A DNA stretch of 64,000 nucleotides, taken from positions 1 through 64,000 of the forward strand of contig NZ_JALGBX010000025.1 of the NCBI RefSeq assembly GCF_022808175.1, given 5' to 3'. Position 1 is the stretch's first letter; each line of letters starts with the position of its first letter. This stretch comes from Streptomyces sp. AP-93. Its GTDB lineage: Bacteria > Actinomycetota > Actinomycetes > Streptomycetales > Streptomycetaceae. A program made the position numbers and the translations under genes. The notes below the pieces were generated by a model, which ran no database searches, was not told where the DNA came from, and was given only the letters and a program-made list of their open reading frames with translations. Shown piece after piece: positions 42,585 to 49,498 of this stretch.

Positions 42585-43115
42585 GTGAAGTCCATCAAGA
42601 TCCGCCCCGAGACCCGCGCCGATCACCCGGCTGTCCACGCCACGGTCGCCGCCGCCTTCGGTTCCGCCGAGGAAGCCGGCCTCGTCGATGCCCTGCGCAC
42701 CGACCCCACCTGGATCGACGAGCTCTCCCTCGTCGCCGAGGCCGGTGATGGTGCCATCGCCGGACACGCCACCTTCACCCGTGCCTGGATCGGCACCACC
42801 CCGGTGCTGACCCTCGCCGTCATGTCCGTGCACCCCGCCTGCCAGAAGGACGGCGTCGGCACCGCCCTGATTCGCGCCGGCCTGGACGCCGCCCGCGAGC
42901 GCCGCGAGCGGACGGTCACCGTCCTGGGACACCCGGACTACTACCCGCGCTTCGGCTGGGAGCGGGCCGACGCCCACGGCGTCACCTGCACCATCGCCAA
43001 CGGCCCCGACGAAGCCAAGATGGTCCTCTCCCTCGACGGCACCCCCATCCCCACCGGCGACATGGCCTTCGGCCCCACCCTGTCCGCAGCCGTCGCCGCC
43101 TACCAGCCCGAATAG
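42585..43115 (+). CDS. GNAT N-acetyltransferase (YhbS-like)
   Basis: 176 aa. Motifs: IKIRPETRADHPAVHATVAAAF at the N terminus, VLTLAVMSVHPACQKDGVGTALIRAGLDAA as the acetyl-CoA-binding motif, and TVLGHPDYYPRFGWERA, which is characteristic of the YhbS group. The GTG at 42585 follows AAAGG by 8 nt. The open frame extends upstream to 42426 but without similarity. The substrate is unknown. Confidence 0.87.
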   Translation: MKSIKIRPETRADHPAVHATVAAAFGSAEEAGLVDALRTDPTWIDELSLVAEAGDGAIAGHATFTRAWIGTTPVLTLAVMSVHPACQKDGVGTALIRAGLDAARERRERTVTVLGHPDYYPRFGWERADAHGVTCTIANGPDEAKMVLSLDGTPIPTGDMAFGPTLSAAVAAYQPE

Positions 43116-43204
43116 ACCCACACGGCCGGATTAAGGACCGGGCCCTCCCGCGCTCGTAGCGGTGGGCCGGGCTCTGCGGACCGGCAACGGCCGGGGGTGG
43201 GTGG

Positions 43205-43567
43205 TCACCGGGCGGGCTCGGTGGTGCCCGCCGTGCGCGGGGCGGGCAGTTCGCCGGCCGTAAGGGCGGCGTAGTCGGTGTGGGCGGCCTCGACGGCTTC
43301 GGGGTACGCCTGGGCCTTCTCGTATTCGGCGAGCGCCCGGTAGATGCTGGCGACGCTGTGGTTCTGTCCTTTGCGCTTGCCGGTGGGGATGATCAGGTCG
43401 GGCTGAATCTGCTCGACGGAATCGCCAGCCGCGCGGCGCCGGAGGACGGTGTGCAGCATGTCGCCGGGAAAGCCCCATTCGGTGTCGTGGTAGGCGACGA
43501 ACTCCGGGGCGGCTGCGCTCCAGGTGCAGCGCGGCTCGCCGTCGGGGCCGACGAACGGCGCCGTCAC
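43205..43567 (-). CDS. Chimeric protein: 3-methyladenine glycosylase N-terminal stub joined to a helical domain
   Basis: 120 aa. Residues 8-35 (GEPRCTWSAAAPEFVAYHDTEWGFPGD) look like the start of DNA-3-methyladenine glycosylase I, including the Cys and the HDTEWG motif. From residue 36 the sequence switches to LRRRAAGDSVEQIQPDLIIPTGKRKGQN, HSVASIYRALAEYEK and YPEAVEAAH, a domain I recall from other Streptomyces proteins with a helix-turn-helix look. No glycosylase catalytic part is present. The GTG at 43567 overlaps the YciI stop (GTGA). It may be a deletion-derived fusion that is still expressed. Confidence 0.55.
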   Translation of the reverse strand: MTAPFVGPDGEPRCTWSAAAPEFVAYHDTEWGFPGDMLHTVLRRRAAGDSVEQIQPDLIIPTGKRKGQNHSVASIYRALAEYEKAQAYPEAVEAAHTDYAALTAGELPAPRTAGTTEPAR

Positions 43568-43860
43568 AGCAGGAAGCTCAGCCGCTCGTCCGCCATCCCG
43601 GGCGCGATCTCGATGATCTCCGCCGTGACGACGTCCTGGGCGACGAACGGGTCCTCGTCGACGCGCTTCTGCAGCAGTTCGGGCGAGGTGTTGTGGGCGA
43701 AGACCGCGCCGCCGAGGCCCGGCTGGATGCTGCCGACCAGCAGGAAGACCCCGTCGTCCAGGCCGCGCTTGATCCACTCCTGGTGGCCGGCCATGTGCTG
43801 GCCGGCGGCGGCCTTGTTGTCGGAGAACCGAAGCAGGACCACGAACATGCGATCTCTCAT
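43564..43860 (-). CDS. YciI-family protein
   Basis: 98 aa, a normal length. It has the ferredoxin-like fold of YciI/dehydrochlorinase-type proteins: FVVLLRFSDNKAAAGQHMAGHQEWIKRGLDDGVFLLVGSIQPGLGGAVFAHNTSPELLQKRVDEDPFVAQDVV. The invariant His in AGHQEWI and Asp in VDEDPF are present. It lies in a three-gene operon, overlapping the TetR stop upstream (ATGA) and the chimeric gene downstream. An enzymatic role on chlorinated or electrophilic compounds is possible but inferred. Confidence 0.85.
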   Translation of the reverse strand: MRDRMFVVLLRFSDNKAAAGQHMAGHQEWIKRGLDDGVFLLVGSIQPGLGGAVFAHNTSPELLQKRVDEDPFVAQDVVTAEIIEIAPGMADERLSFLL

Positions 43861-44423
43861 TTCTCGTAGGTGTGCAGCCAGTCGCGCATCCGCTCGACTT
43901 CACGCTGGATGAACGCCTCGTCGCGGAAAGCGTTGGCCATGACGGCGACGCCCTGGCTGAAGGCAAGCACGTGCATCGCCAACTCGTCGGCCTGCTCGGC
44001 CTGCCCGAGCAGCGCGAACTGCTCGCGCAGCCAGGTGCGGAACAGGGCGAACAGGCGGCTGGCCCGGCCGAGCATGGCGTGCTCCAGCTTGGCCAGCTCG
44101 GTGGTCAAGGTGCCCACGGGGCAGCCGTAGTCCTGGATGTCGGCGCGGTTGGTCAGCACGATCTCGACGTACCGCATGATCCGGCCGGCCGGGGTGGACG
44201 CCTCGGCCTCCCACTGCTCCAGCATCCGCCGGGTGTCGGCCAGGCGGGCATCGATCACCGCGTCCAAGATCGCGTCCTTGGACTTGAAGTGGTAGTAGAA
44301 GTTGCCCCGCGACAGTCCGACGGCTCCGGCGATGTCCGCGAACGAGGTGTGCTCGTAGCCGTGGTGGTAGAAGAGCCGATCGGCCGCCGCCACGATCTGT
44401 TCACGGGTCGCCACAGCGGTCAC
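43857..44423 (-). CDS. TetR-family regulator with a single cysteine (NemR-like)
   Basis: 188 aa. The N-terminal HTH is REQIVAAADRLFYHHGYEHTSFADIAGAVGLSRGNFYYHFKSKDAIL. The ligand domain has only one Cys, C101, in IQDYGCPVGTLTTELAKLE. E. coli NemR senses electrophiles through a Cys at nearly the same position and controls the Old Yellow Enzyme NemA. Here the divergent gene is also an OYE. The GTG at 44423 has an AGGGGA RBS. Three matching palindromes lie between the two genes. The redox/electrophile-sensing role is inferred. Confidence 0.88.
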   Translation of the reverse strand: MTAVATREQIVAAADRLFYHHGYEHTSFADIAGAVGLSRGNFYYHFKSKDAILDAVIDARLADTRRMLEQWEAEASTPAGRIMRYVEIVLTNRADIQDYGCPVGTLTTELAKLEHAMLGRASRLFALFRTWLREQFALLGQAEQADELAMHVLAFSQGVAVMANAFRDEAFIQREVERMRDWLHTYEK

Positions 44424-44441
44424 AGAGATCCCCTCACGTCG

Positions 44442-44457
44442 TAGGACAGTCGACCTA
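44442..44457. promoter_or_regulatory. TetR operator 1 (TAGGACAGTCGACCTA)
   Basis: A 16-bp imperfect palindrome just upstream of the TetR start codon. It matches the perfect copy at 44538-44553 in its outer bases TAGGAC/CCTA and would allow autoregulation. Confidence 0.75.
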
Positions 44458-44468
44458 GAGCCACAACG

Positions 44469-44484
44469 TAGGTCAGCCGTCCTA
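44469..44484. promoter_or_regulatory. TetR operator 2 (TAGGTCAGCCGTCCTA)
   Basis: A second copy of the same 16-bp palindrome, 27 bp from copy 1 centre to centre, in the middle of the divergent region. Confidence 0.75.
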
Positions 44485-44537
44485 GATCGTCAAGCCGTTG
44501 ACACCGCTGGCACAGCCGCCCTAGCGTGACGGCGCTC

Positions 44538-44553
44538 TAGGACAGCTGTCCTA
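44538..44553. promoter_or_regulatory. TetR operator 3 (TAGGACAGCTGTCCTA)
   Basis: A perfect 16-bp palindrome 27 bases before the ATG of the OYE gene. It is the best of the three sites and the likely site for repression of the reductase. Confidence 0.8.
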
Positions 44554-44580
44554 CCATTCGCCGCAACGCTGGAGCTCCAC

Positions 44581-45771
44581 ATGCCCCTCGACTTGTTCGC
44601 GCCGTTCGACCTGGGCGGCCTCAAGCTCGCCAACCGCATGGTGATGGCGCCGATGACCCGCAACCGCGCCAACGCGGATGGGGGCGCTCCCCCGTTGATG
44701 ATCGCCCACTACCGGCAGCGCGCCACCGCTGGCCTGATCATCGCGGAATCCACCACGGTCGCAGCCCAGGCGGTGGGCTACCCCTTCACCCCCGGACTGC
44801 ACACCGACGCCCACGCGGCCAGCTGGAGGCGCCTGACCGAGGCGGTCCACGAGGAGGGCGGCCGCATCTTCGTCCAGCTGCAGCACTGCGGCCGCGTCTC
44901 CCACCCGAGCCTGCTGGACGGGCAGGCGCCCGTCGCCCCCTCCGCTCTCGCACCCGTCGGCCAGGCCGTCACCTACGCCGGGCCGCAGGACTTCGTGACG
45001 CCCCGCGCGCTCGAACGCGACGAACTGCCGGGAATCGTCGCCCAGTTCCGCCGCGCCGCCGAGCTGGCCAGGCAGGCGGGCTTCGACGGCATCGAGGTCC
45101 ACGCCGGCAACGGCTACCTGCTCGACCAGTTCCTGCGCGACGGGTCCAACCACCGACCCGACCTGTACGGCGGCAGCGCGGCCAACCGCATGCGCCTGCT
45201 GAACGAGGTCCTCGACGCCGTGTGCACCCAGTGGCCCGCCGAGCGGGTGGGCGTGCGCCTGACGCCGGAGAACAGCTTCAACTCGATGTCGGACTCCGAC
45301 CCGCAGGGCCACTTCGAGTACTTCCTGGGGCAGCTGAGTCCGCGCGGCCTGGCGTACGCGCACGTCCTGGAGGGCGACATGATGACGAAGACCGCCTCCG
45401 TCGACTACCGCGCGCTGCGGACAAGGTTCGCCGGCGCGTTCATCGCCAACAACGGCTACGACCTCGCGCGCGCCCAGGCAGCCGTGCACGCCGGGCACGC
45501 CGACCTGGTCGCCTTCGGCACACCGTTCCTGTCCAACCCGGACCTGGTCCGCCGCTACCGGGAGAGCCTGCCCCTGGCCGAGGCCGACCCGGCCACGTTC
45601 TACGGCGGCGGGGAGGCCGGCTACACGGACTACCCGTTCCACCGGGGCGACGGAGCCCAGGCCCGCACCCTCAGCACGCGGAACAACTTGGTGCTGGGCC
45701 CGGACCACCCGGTCACCCTCATCAACCGGTCCAACCTCGCCCACTGGCGCCGGGAGGCCGGGGATCAGTAG
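44581..45771 (+). CDS. Old Yellow Enzyme family alkene reductase (NemA-like)
   Basis: 396 aa. An FMN-dependent, NADPH-using reductase of activated C=C bonds such as enones and maleimides. Signatures are LANRMVMAPMTRNRA at the N terminus, QLQHCGRVSHPSL, the active-site FDGIEVHAGNGYLLDQFLRDGSNHR and DLVAFGTPFLSNPDLV near the C terminus. A GGAG lies 8 nt upstream of the ATG. It is divergent from the single-Cys TetR gene. Confidence 0.92.
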   Translation: MPLDLFAPFDLGGLKLANRMVMAPMTRNRANADGGAPPLMIAHYRQRATAGLIIAESTTVAAQAVGYPFTPGLHTDAHAASWRRLTEAVHEEGGRIFVQLQHCGRVSHPSLLDGQAPVAPSALAPVGQAVTYAGPQDFVTPRALERDELPGIVAQFRRAAELARQAGFDGIEVHAGNGYLLDQFLRDGSNHRPDLYGGSAANRMRLLNEVLDAVCTQWPAERVGVRLTPENSFNSMSDSDPQGHFEYFLGQLSPRGLAYAHVLEGDMMTKTASVDYRALRTRFAGAFIANNGYDLARAQAAVHAGHADLVAFGTPFLSNPDLVRRYRESLPLAEADPATFYGGGEAGYTDYPFHRGDGAQARTLSTRNNLVLGPDHPVTLINRSNLAHWRREAGDQ

Positions 45772-45814
45772 ACGACCCGCCGCTGCCCGGGCCGCAACCC
45801 CCGCTCCCCCCCGG

Positions 45815-46243
45815 TCACAAGCACGCCCACACCGTCTTCCCCGGCCCGCCCTGCGCCCTCGGGGCGACGCCCCACTCCCGCGCCAGGGCCCGTACGAGCA
45901 CCAGCCCGCGCCCGCCCTCGGCCGACCAGGGGTCCACGGCCGCCGCCGCCTCGGGCGGCACCCGGTCACCCCGGGCATCGCTCACCTCGATCCGGACCCG
46001 CAGGCCGTCGTAGCGGAGCCATACCTCGAAGTCCCGTCCGGGCACCCGCCCGTGCAGCACGGCGTTCGCGGCCAGCTCCCCGACCACCGACTCCACGTCG
46101 TCCGCGAGGGCGCAGCCGTGCGGGATCCCCCAGGCGGCCAGCTGCACCCCGGCCAGCCGCCGGGCGAGCCGGGCCCCGCGCGGGGTGGCGGAAAGGAGCT
46201 GCCGGAACTCCGCCGGTGCCATGTCACTCAATTCGGTCGTCAC
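45815..46243 (-). CDS. ATP-binding anti-sigma-factor-like protein (HATPase)
   Basis: 142 aa. It has a histidine-kinase-like ATPase fold of the RsbW/SpoIIAB group: the N-box VESVVGELAANAVLHG, then IEVSDARGD, and the G-box EGGRGLVLVRALAREWG. Hundreds of such small proteins are encoded in Streptomyces, often beside XRE/DUF397 pairs as in the whiJ- and abaA-type loci. The start is GTG at 46243; an ATG at codon 8 is an alternative. It is divergent from the XRE gene. Confidence 0.88.
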   Translation of the reverse strand: MTTELSDMAPAEFRQLLSATPRGARLARRLAGVQLAAWGIPHGCALADDVESVVGELAANAVLHGRVPGRDFEVWLRYDGLRVRIEVSDARGDRVPPEAAAAVDPWSAEGGRGLVLVRALAREWGVAPRAQGGPGKTVWACL

Positions 46244-46361
46244 CTCACCGAGCGTGGCCGGTCCGCCGTACGCTTTCCAGGCACGGCGGCGCTACGGGGA
46301 AACCCCGTAGGGCTGGCGGCGGTTGCTTGTACGGCCTGTACGGACGAGGGCGGTTCATCGG

Positions 46362-47231
46362 ATGAACGACCTGTCGGAGCGCGAGGAAGAGCCGGAGCGA
46401 CCGGTGGAGGTCGACGGCACCGCGTACCTCTTCAAGGCGCTCGGCAAAATCATCAAGGTGCTGCGGGAACACGCGGGCTTGCAGCAGAAGGAGCTCGCGG
46501 CGCTCGTGCACGTGGGAGAGGACCTGGTGTCCTCCATCGAGCGCGGTGTACGAACACCCCAGCCGGACTTCCTGGAGAACGTCGACCGCGCGCTCGGCGC
46601 CGGGGGCGTCCTGATCGCAGCCATCCCGGACGTGAGGGACGCACTGAAGCGGGCGCGGACCAGGCACCCGGATTGGTTCCGGGACTACGCCCAGGCGGAA
46701 GCCAGTGCCAACGCGATCCACGATTACAGCTACCAGGGCGTGATGGGCCTTCTCCAGACGGAGGGCCACGCGCGGGCCATCTTCGCAAAGCGCCGTCCGC
46801 TACTGGACGAGGCGGCGATCGAGAAGCGGGTGGCTGACCGGATGGCCCGCCAGCAGATCTTCGAGAGGTGGCCGTCGCCCACCTTCAGCTTCGTGCTCGA
46901 CGAGAGCCTTCTGATGCGTCCGGTGGGCGGTGCTGACGTCCATAAAGGCCAATTGCGCCGCTTCCTGGAGATCGGGCGGCTCCGCACAGTGGAGCTTCAG
47001 GTAATGCCGTTCAGCAGGGGCGAACACACTGCGATGGAAGGGTCGTTCAGCCTCATCCACCCCAAGGGCAGGCAGCAGATCGCCTACAGCGAGACCTACA
47101 ACCGCCCCAACCTGGTGACCGATCCAGAACAGGTCCGAATCTACGCCGAGCGCTATGGGATCATCCGGGCACAGGCGCTCACGCCAGACGAGTCCCTGAC
47201 CTTGATCGAGAAGACGCTGGGAGAACGATGA
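46362..47231 (+). CDS. XRE-family regulator with DUF5753-type C-terminal domain
   Basis: 289 aa. The N-terminal helix-turn-helix is LGKIIKVLREHAGLQQKELAALVHVGEDLVSSIERGVRTPQPDFLENVDRAL. The C-terminal 180 residues carry the usual motifs of this Streptomyces family: YQGVMGLLQTEGHARAIF, RMARQQIF, FVLDESLLMRPVGG, VELQVMPFSRGEHTAMEGSFSLI and ALTPDESLTLIEK. The last is followed by an ATGA overlap with the DUF397 gene. It probably pairs with the DUF397 protein in a developmental or toxin-antitoxin-like switch. Confidence 0.9.
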   Translation: MNDLSEREEEPERPVEVDGTAYLFKALGKIIKVLREHAGLQQKELAALVHVGEDLVSSIERGVRTPQPDFLENVDRALGAGGVLIAAIPDVRDALKRARTRHPDWFRDYAQAEASANAIHDYSYQGVMGLLQTEGHARAIFAKRRPLLDEAAIEKRVADRMARQQIFERWPSPTFSFVLDESLLMRPVGGADVHKGQLRRFLEIGRLRTVELQVMPFSRGEHTAMEGSFSLIHPKGRQQIAYSETYNRPNLVTDPEQVRIYAERYGIIRAQALTPDESLTLIEKTLGER

Positions 47232-47473
47232 ACACCACGGACCTGGCCTGGTTCAAGAGTAGCTACAGCGGCGGCGAAGGCGGCCAGTGCCTCGAAGTCG
47301 CCTTCGACTGGCGGAAGTCGAGCTACAGCAGCGGCGAAGGCGGGCAGTGCGTCGAGGTCGCCGGCTGCGACGACTCCGTGCACATCCGGGACTCAAAGGT
47401 CCCGTCCGGCCCCCAGCTCACCGTCGCCCCAGGAGTCTGGTCCGCGTTCCTCGGCGGGGTCACGGAGGCGTAG
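47228..47473 (+). CDS. DUF397 protein with internally duplicated N-terminal half
   Basis: 81 aa. Typical DUF397 proteins open with W-x-KSSYS-x2-EGG-x-CVEVA. Here this block occurs twice: WFKSSYSGGEGGQCLEVAF, then WRKSSYSSGEGGQCVEVAG, before the normal VHIRDSKVPSGPQLTV and W-x-AFLGGV ending. The repeat is also clear in the DNA, with a period of 60 bp (from 47249 and 47309). The ATG overlaps the XRE stop. Confidence 0.9.
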   Translation: MNTTDLAWFKSSYSGGEGGQCLEVAFDWRKSSYSSGEGGQCVEVAGCDDSVHIRDSKVPSGPQLTVAPGVWSAFLGGVTEA

Positions 47474-47554
47474 GACCAGAGGTCCGCCCTCTGGCCATCT
47501 CCCCCCCTCCCGGCTCATCCTGTCCCCACGCGGACGAAGGAGGAGGCGGCGGGG

Positions 47555-48022
47555 GTGGTCAGACGGTGGTGGTCCCGGTGGTGTGTCCTGGTGGCCGGAA
47601 TCGCCTTGATCGGGATGTCGGTGGCCTTGCTCGAGGCGAGCGAGCCTCCCGAGCTTCGCCAGATCGACCTGACCGTCCTCAGCGAGGAGCCGGACGGCCG
47701 CTGCGAGGTGCGCTGGCGCGACCCGTACGCCGAGCGGGACCGCGAGGGCGCCTACCGGTGCGACACCGACCGGCACGCCCTCCTCAAAGCCCCGGACTAC
47801 GACCCGCAGACCGGCTTCGGCTGGGACTCCGGCTGGGTGCTCGCCGAGGGCGACCGCAAGGGCGAGCTGTACTCGCTGGACGAGTACGACGACACCGGTG
47901 CCAACATCGGCGCCTACGCGCTCGGGCTGGGGCTGGTCGTGACGTACCTGGGGCTGCGCTCCGCAGGCGTGCGGCTGAGGCTGCGGCGACGACCCGGCGG
48001 CGGGGCGCCGGCCGAAGGGTGA
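47555..48022 (+). CDS. Small two-helix membrane protein, unknown
   Basis: 155 aa. The N-terminal hydrophobic helix (WCVLVAGIALIGMSVALLEA) and a C-terminal one (IGAYALGLGLVVTYLGL) flank an extracytoplasmic acidic domain of about 90 residues with two Cys (GRCEVRW and YRCDTDR) that could form a disulfide. A basic tail follows the second helix. AAGGAGGAGG lies 8 nt before the GTG. The family is not recognised; similar proteins are common in Streptomyces. Confidence 0.7.
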   Translation: MVRRWWSRWCVLVAGIALIGMSVALLEASEPPELRQIDLTVLSEEPDGRCEVRWRDPYAERDREGAYRCDTDRHALLKAPDYDPQTGFGWDSGWVLAEGDRKGELYSLDEYDDTGANIGAYALGLGLVVTYLGLRSAGVRLRLRRRPGGGAPAEG

Positions 48023-48053
48023 AGTCGCCCCCCGGCCCGCGCGTCCCCTCGCC

Positions 48054-48818
48054 CTACCCGTCAGCCCGCAGCCAGTGCCCGCGCACGTGCTCCTCCAGTG
48101 CCTCCATCCACACCTGCTGGTCGAGCTCGTCGTAGACGAACGTGACCGGCGGGAAGCCGCCCGGGTGGGCGTCGAGGGAGTCCTCACGGGCGACGAAGAG
48201 CGTCTCCAGCTCGCCCCGCCCCTGGTCCCAGGACTCCGGGAAGAAGAAGTCGATCTCCTGCCAGAAGTCCTCCGTCTGCCGGGACTCCATGTCCGGCGCC
48301 TGCTCCGGAAGGAACCCGATCTTGACCTCGGCCTCGCGCATCCGGAATCCCAGGTCCGTGTAGGCCCGGAGGACCGCGTCCTGCGCCGGCAGCGCGTGCA
48401 CCTCGAACTCGTCGAAGTCCCCCTGGTCCGCCGCCTTGTCGACGACCAGCTCGGTACGGACGGCGGCCCGGCCCCCCGCGATGGGTGCGCCCAGCGCGTG
48501 CGTGAGCGGCATCTCCCACGGGAGCACGAGCTCACCGCGGACCGTCACCGTCTCCCCGGCAGGCAGCCGGAAGCCGTCGAGATCGGCCGTCACCACCGCG
48601 TACGGGTCCTTCCAGGCGGTCCCGTTGCCCTGTTCGAGGTCCTCGGCCCGTACGACCACCTCCAGCCGCACCCGCTCGATGTCCACGTCGGCGCCGCCGC
48701 CCACGGCGGTGACCACGCAGCGCAGGGTCCCTCCCGGGCTGACCTTCGGGTTCTCGATCACCGTCTCCACGCTCGGCGCGTCGACGCCGAGGGCGCTCAG
48801 GAACTTGCGGAATGCCAT
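48054..48818 (-). CDS. Sporulation-control protein Spo0M (arrestin-like)
   Basis: 254 aa, the expected size. The N terminus, MAFRKFLSALGVDAPSVETVIENPKVSPGGTLRCVVTAVGG, matches the SpoOM family, whose arrestin-like beta domain is followed by a C-terminal SH3-like part. Other motifs are DIERVRLEVVVRAE, GELVLPWEMPLTH and the C-terminal FVYDELDQQVWMEALEEHVRGHWLR. The family affects sporulation in Bacillus by an unclear mechanism. A strong RBS (GGAGGGGAG) precedes the ATG at 48818. Confidence 0.88.
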   Translation of the reverse strand: MAFRKFLSALGVDAPSVETVIENPKVSPGGTLRCVVTAVGGGADVDIERVRLEVVVRAEDLEQGNGTAWKDPYAVVTADLDGFRLPAGETVTVRGELVLPWEMPLTHALGAPIAGGRAAVRTELVVDKAADQGDFDEFEVHALPAQDAVLRAYTDLGFRMREAEVKIGFLPEQAPDMESRQTEDFWQEIDFFFPESWDQGRGELETLFVAREDSLDAHPGGFPPVTFVYDELDQQVWMEALEEHVRGHWLRADG

Positions 48819-49073
48819 GGCTCTCCCCTCCTGGACCGGCTCCCCCGCCGGTCGATGGGGCCACTCTAAGCAGCGCGCCCAGCAAGGGAGTTCGTGACCG
48901 CTCAGCCAGCCCCAGACGGCGGCCAGTCGCCAAGCCGAGAAGGGCCGCGTAGCGCTCTGTCGCACCCCCCGACTCCGAGAGACTTCCCATCCCCCTCTCA
49001 CTCGGGGTGGGTTCTGGCTCAGGTTTTGGGCTCTGTCGCTAATTTGGGGGTAGTTGGGCAACTATTCGATGTG

Positions 49074-49215
49074 ATGGGTGGGGTTCAGGTCACGGGTCTT
49101 CTTCTGCCGGGTGTCGCGGTGGAGGTCGACCAGCTGGTGCTGACGGATGCGGAGGTCCGGGTCGCCGTGCGGTCAGGGGCCGCGTCGGCGGCCTGTCCTG
49201 GATGCGGGCGGAGAT
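49074..49215 (+). pseudogene. ISL3-family transposase N-terminal stub
   Basis: The ATG at 49074 opens MGGVQVTGLLLPGVAVEVDQ, then LVLTDAEVRVAVRSGAASAACPGCGRRS, a good match to the N-terminal zinc-finger start of ISL3-type transposases. After CPGCGRRSRD the frame loses similarity. The catalytic DDE part is gone. The bases upstream (GGGCTCTGTCGCTAATTTGG, from 49028) could be the left end of the former element. Confidence 0.55.
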
Positions 49216-49489
49216 CCAGAGACAGTTCCGGCGCGGTCAGTGGTGGACGTCTGCGCAGTCGGCCGAGGCCCAGCAGAAGCACGACGCCATGCGTCAGCGC
49301 CAGGAGCTGACGGCGGAGGCCGAGCGGCAGCGCCAGCTGGTGGAAGAGCAAGAGCGGGCCCGGCGCGCTGAGGAGTCCCGCATCCACTGGGAGAAGGTGC
49401 GCCAGCGGCGGGCGGTAGAAGACGCTGCCGGGCCCAGGAGAAGGCCGAGGAAGTCCTGCAGGTCAACCCCAAATCACGGAACGGGCTAA
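49202..49489 (+). pseudogene. Fragment of a coiled-coil protein fused to the ISL3 stub
   Basis: This frame encodes MRAEIQRQFRRGQWWTSAQS, then AEAQQKHDAMRQRQELTAEAERQRQLVEEQERARRAEESRIHWEKVRQRRAVEDAAG, a highly charged coiled coil with normal codon bias. It overlaps the end of the transposase stub in another frame, so the junction is near 49196-49215. The beginning of the original gene is missing and the end is truncated or frameshifted. No function is assigned. Confidence 0.5.
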
Positions 49490-49498
49490 TGCCCGAGG

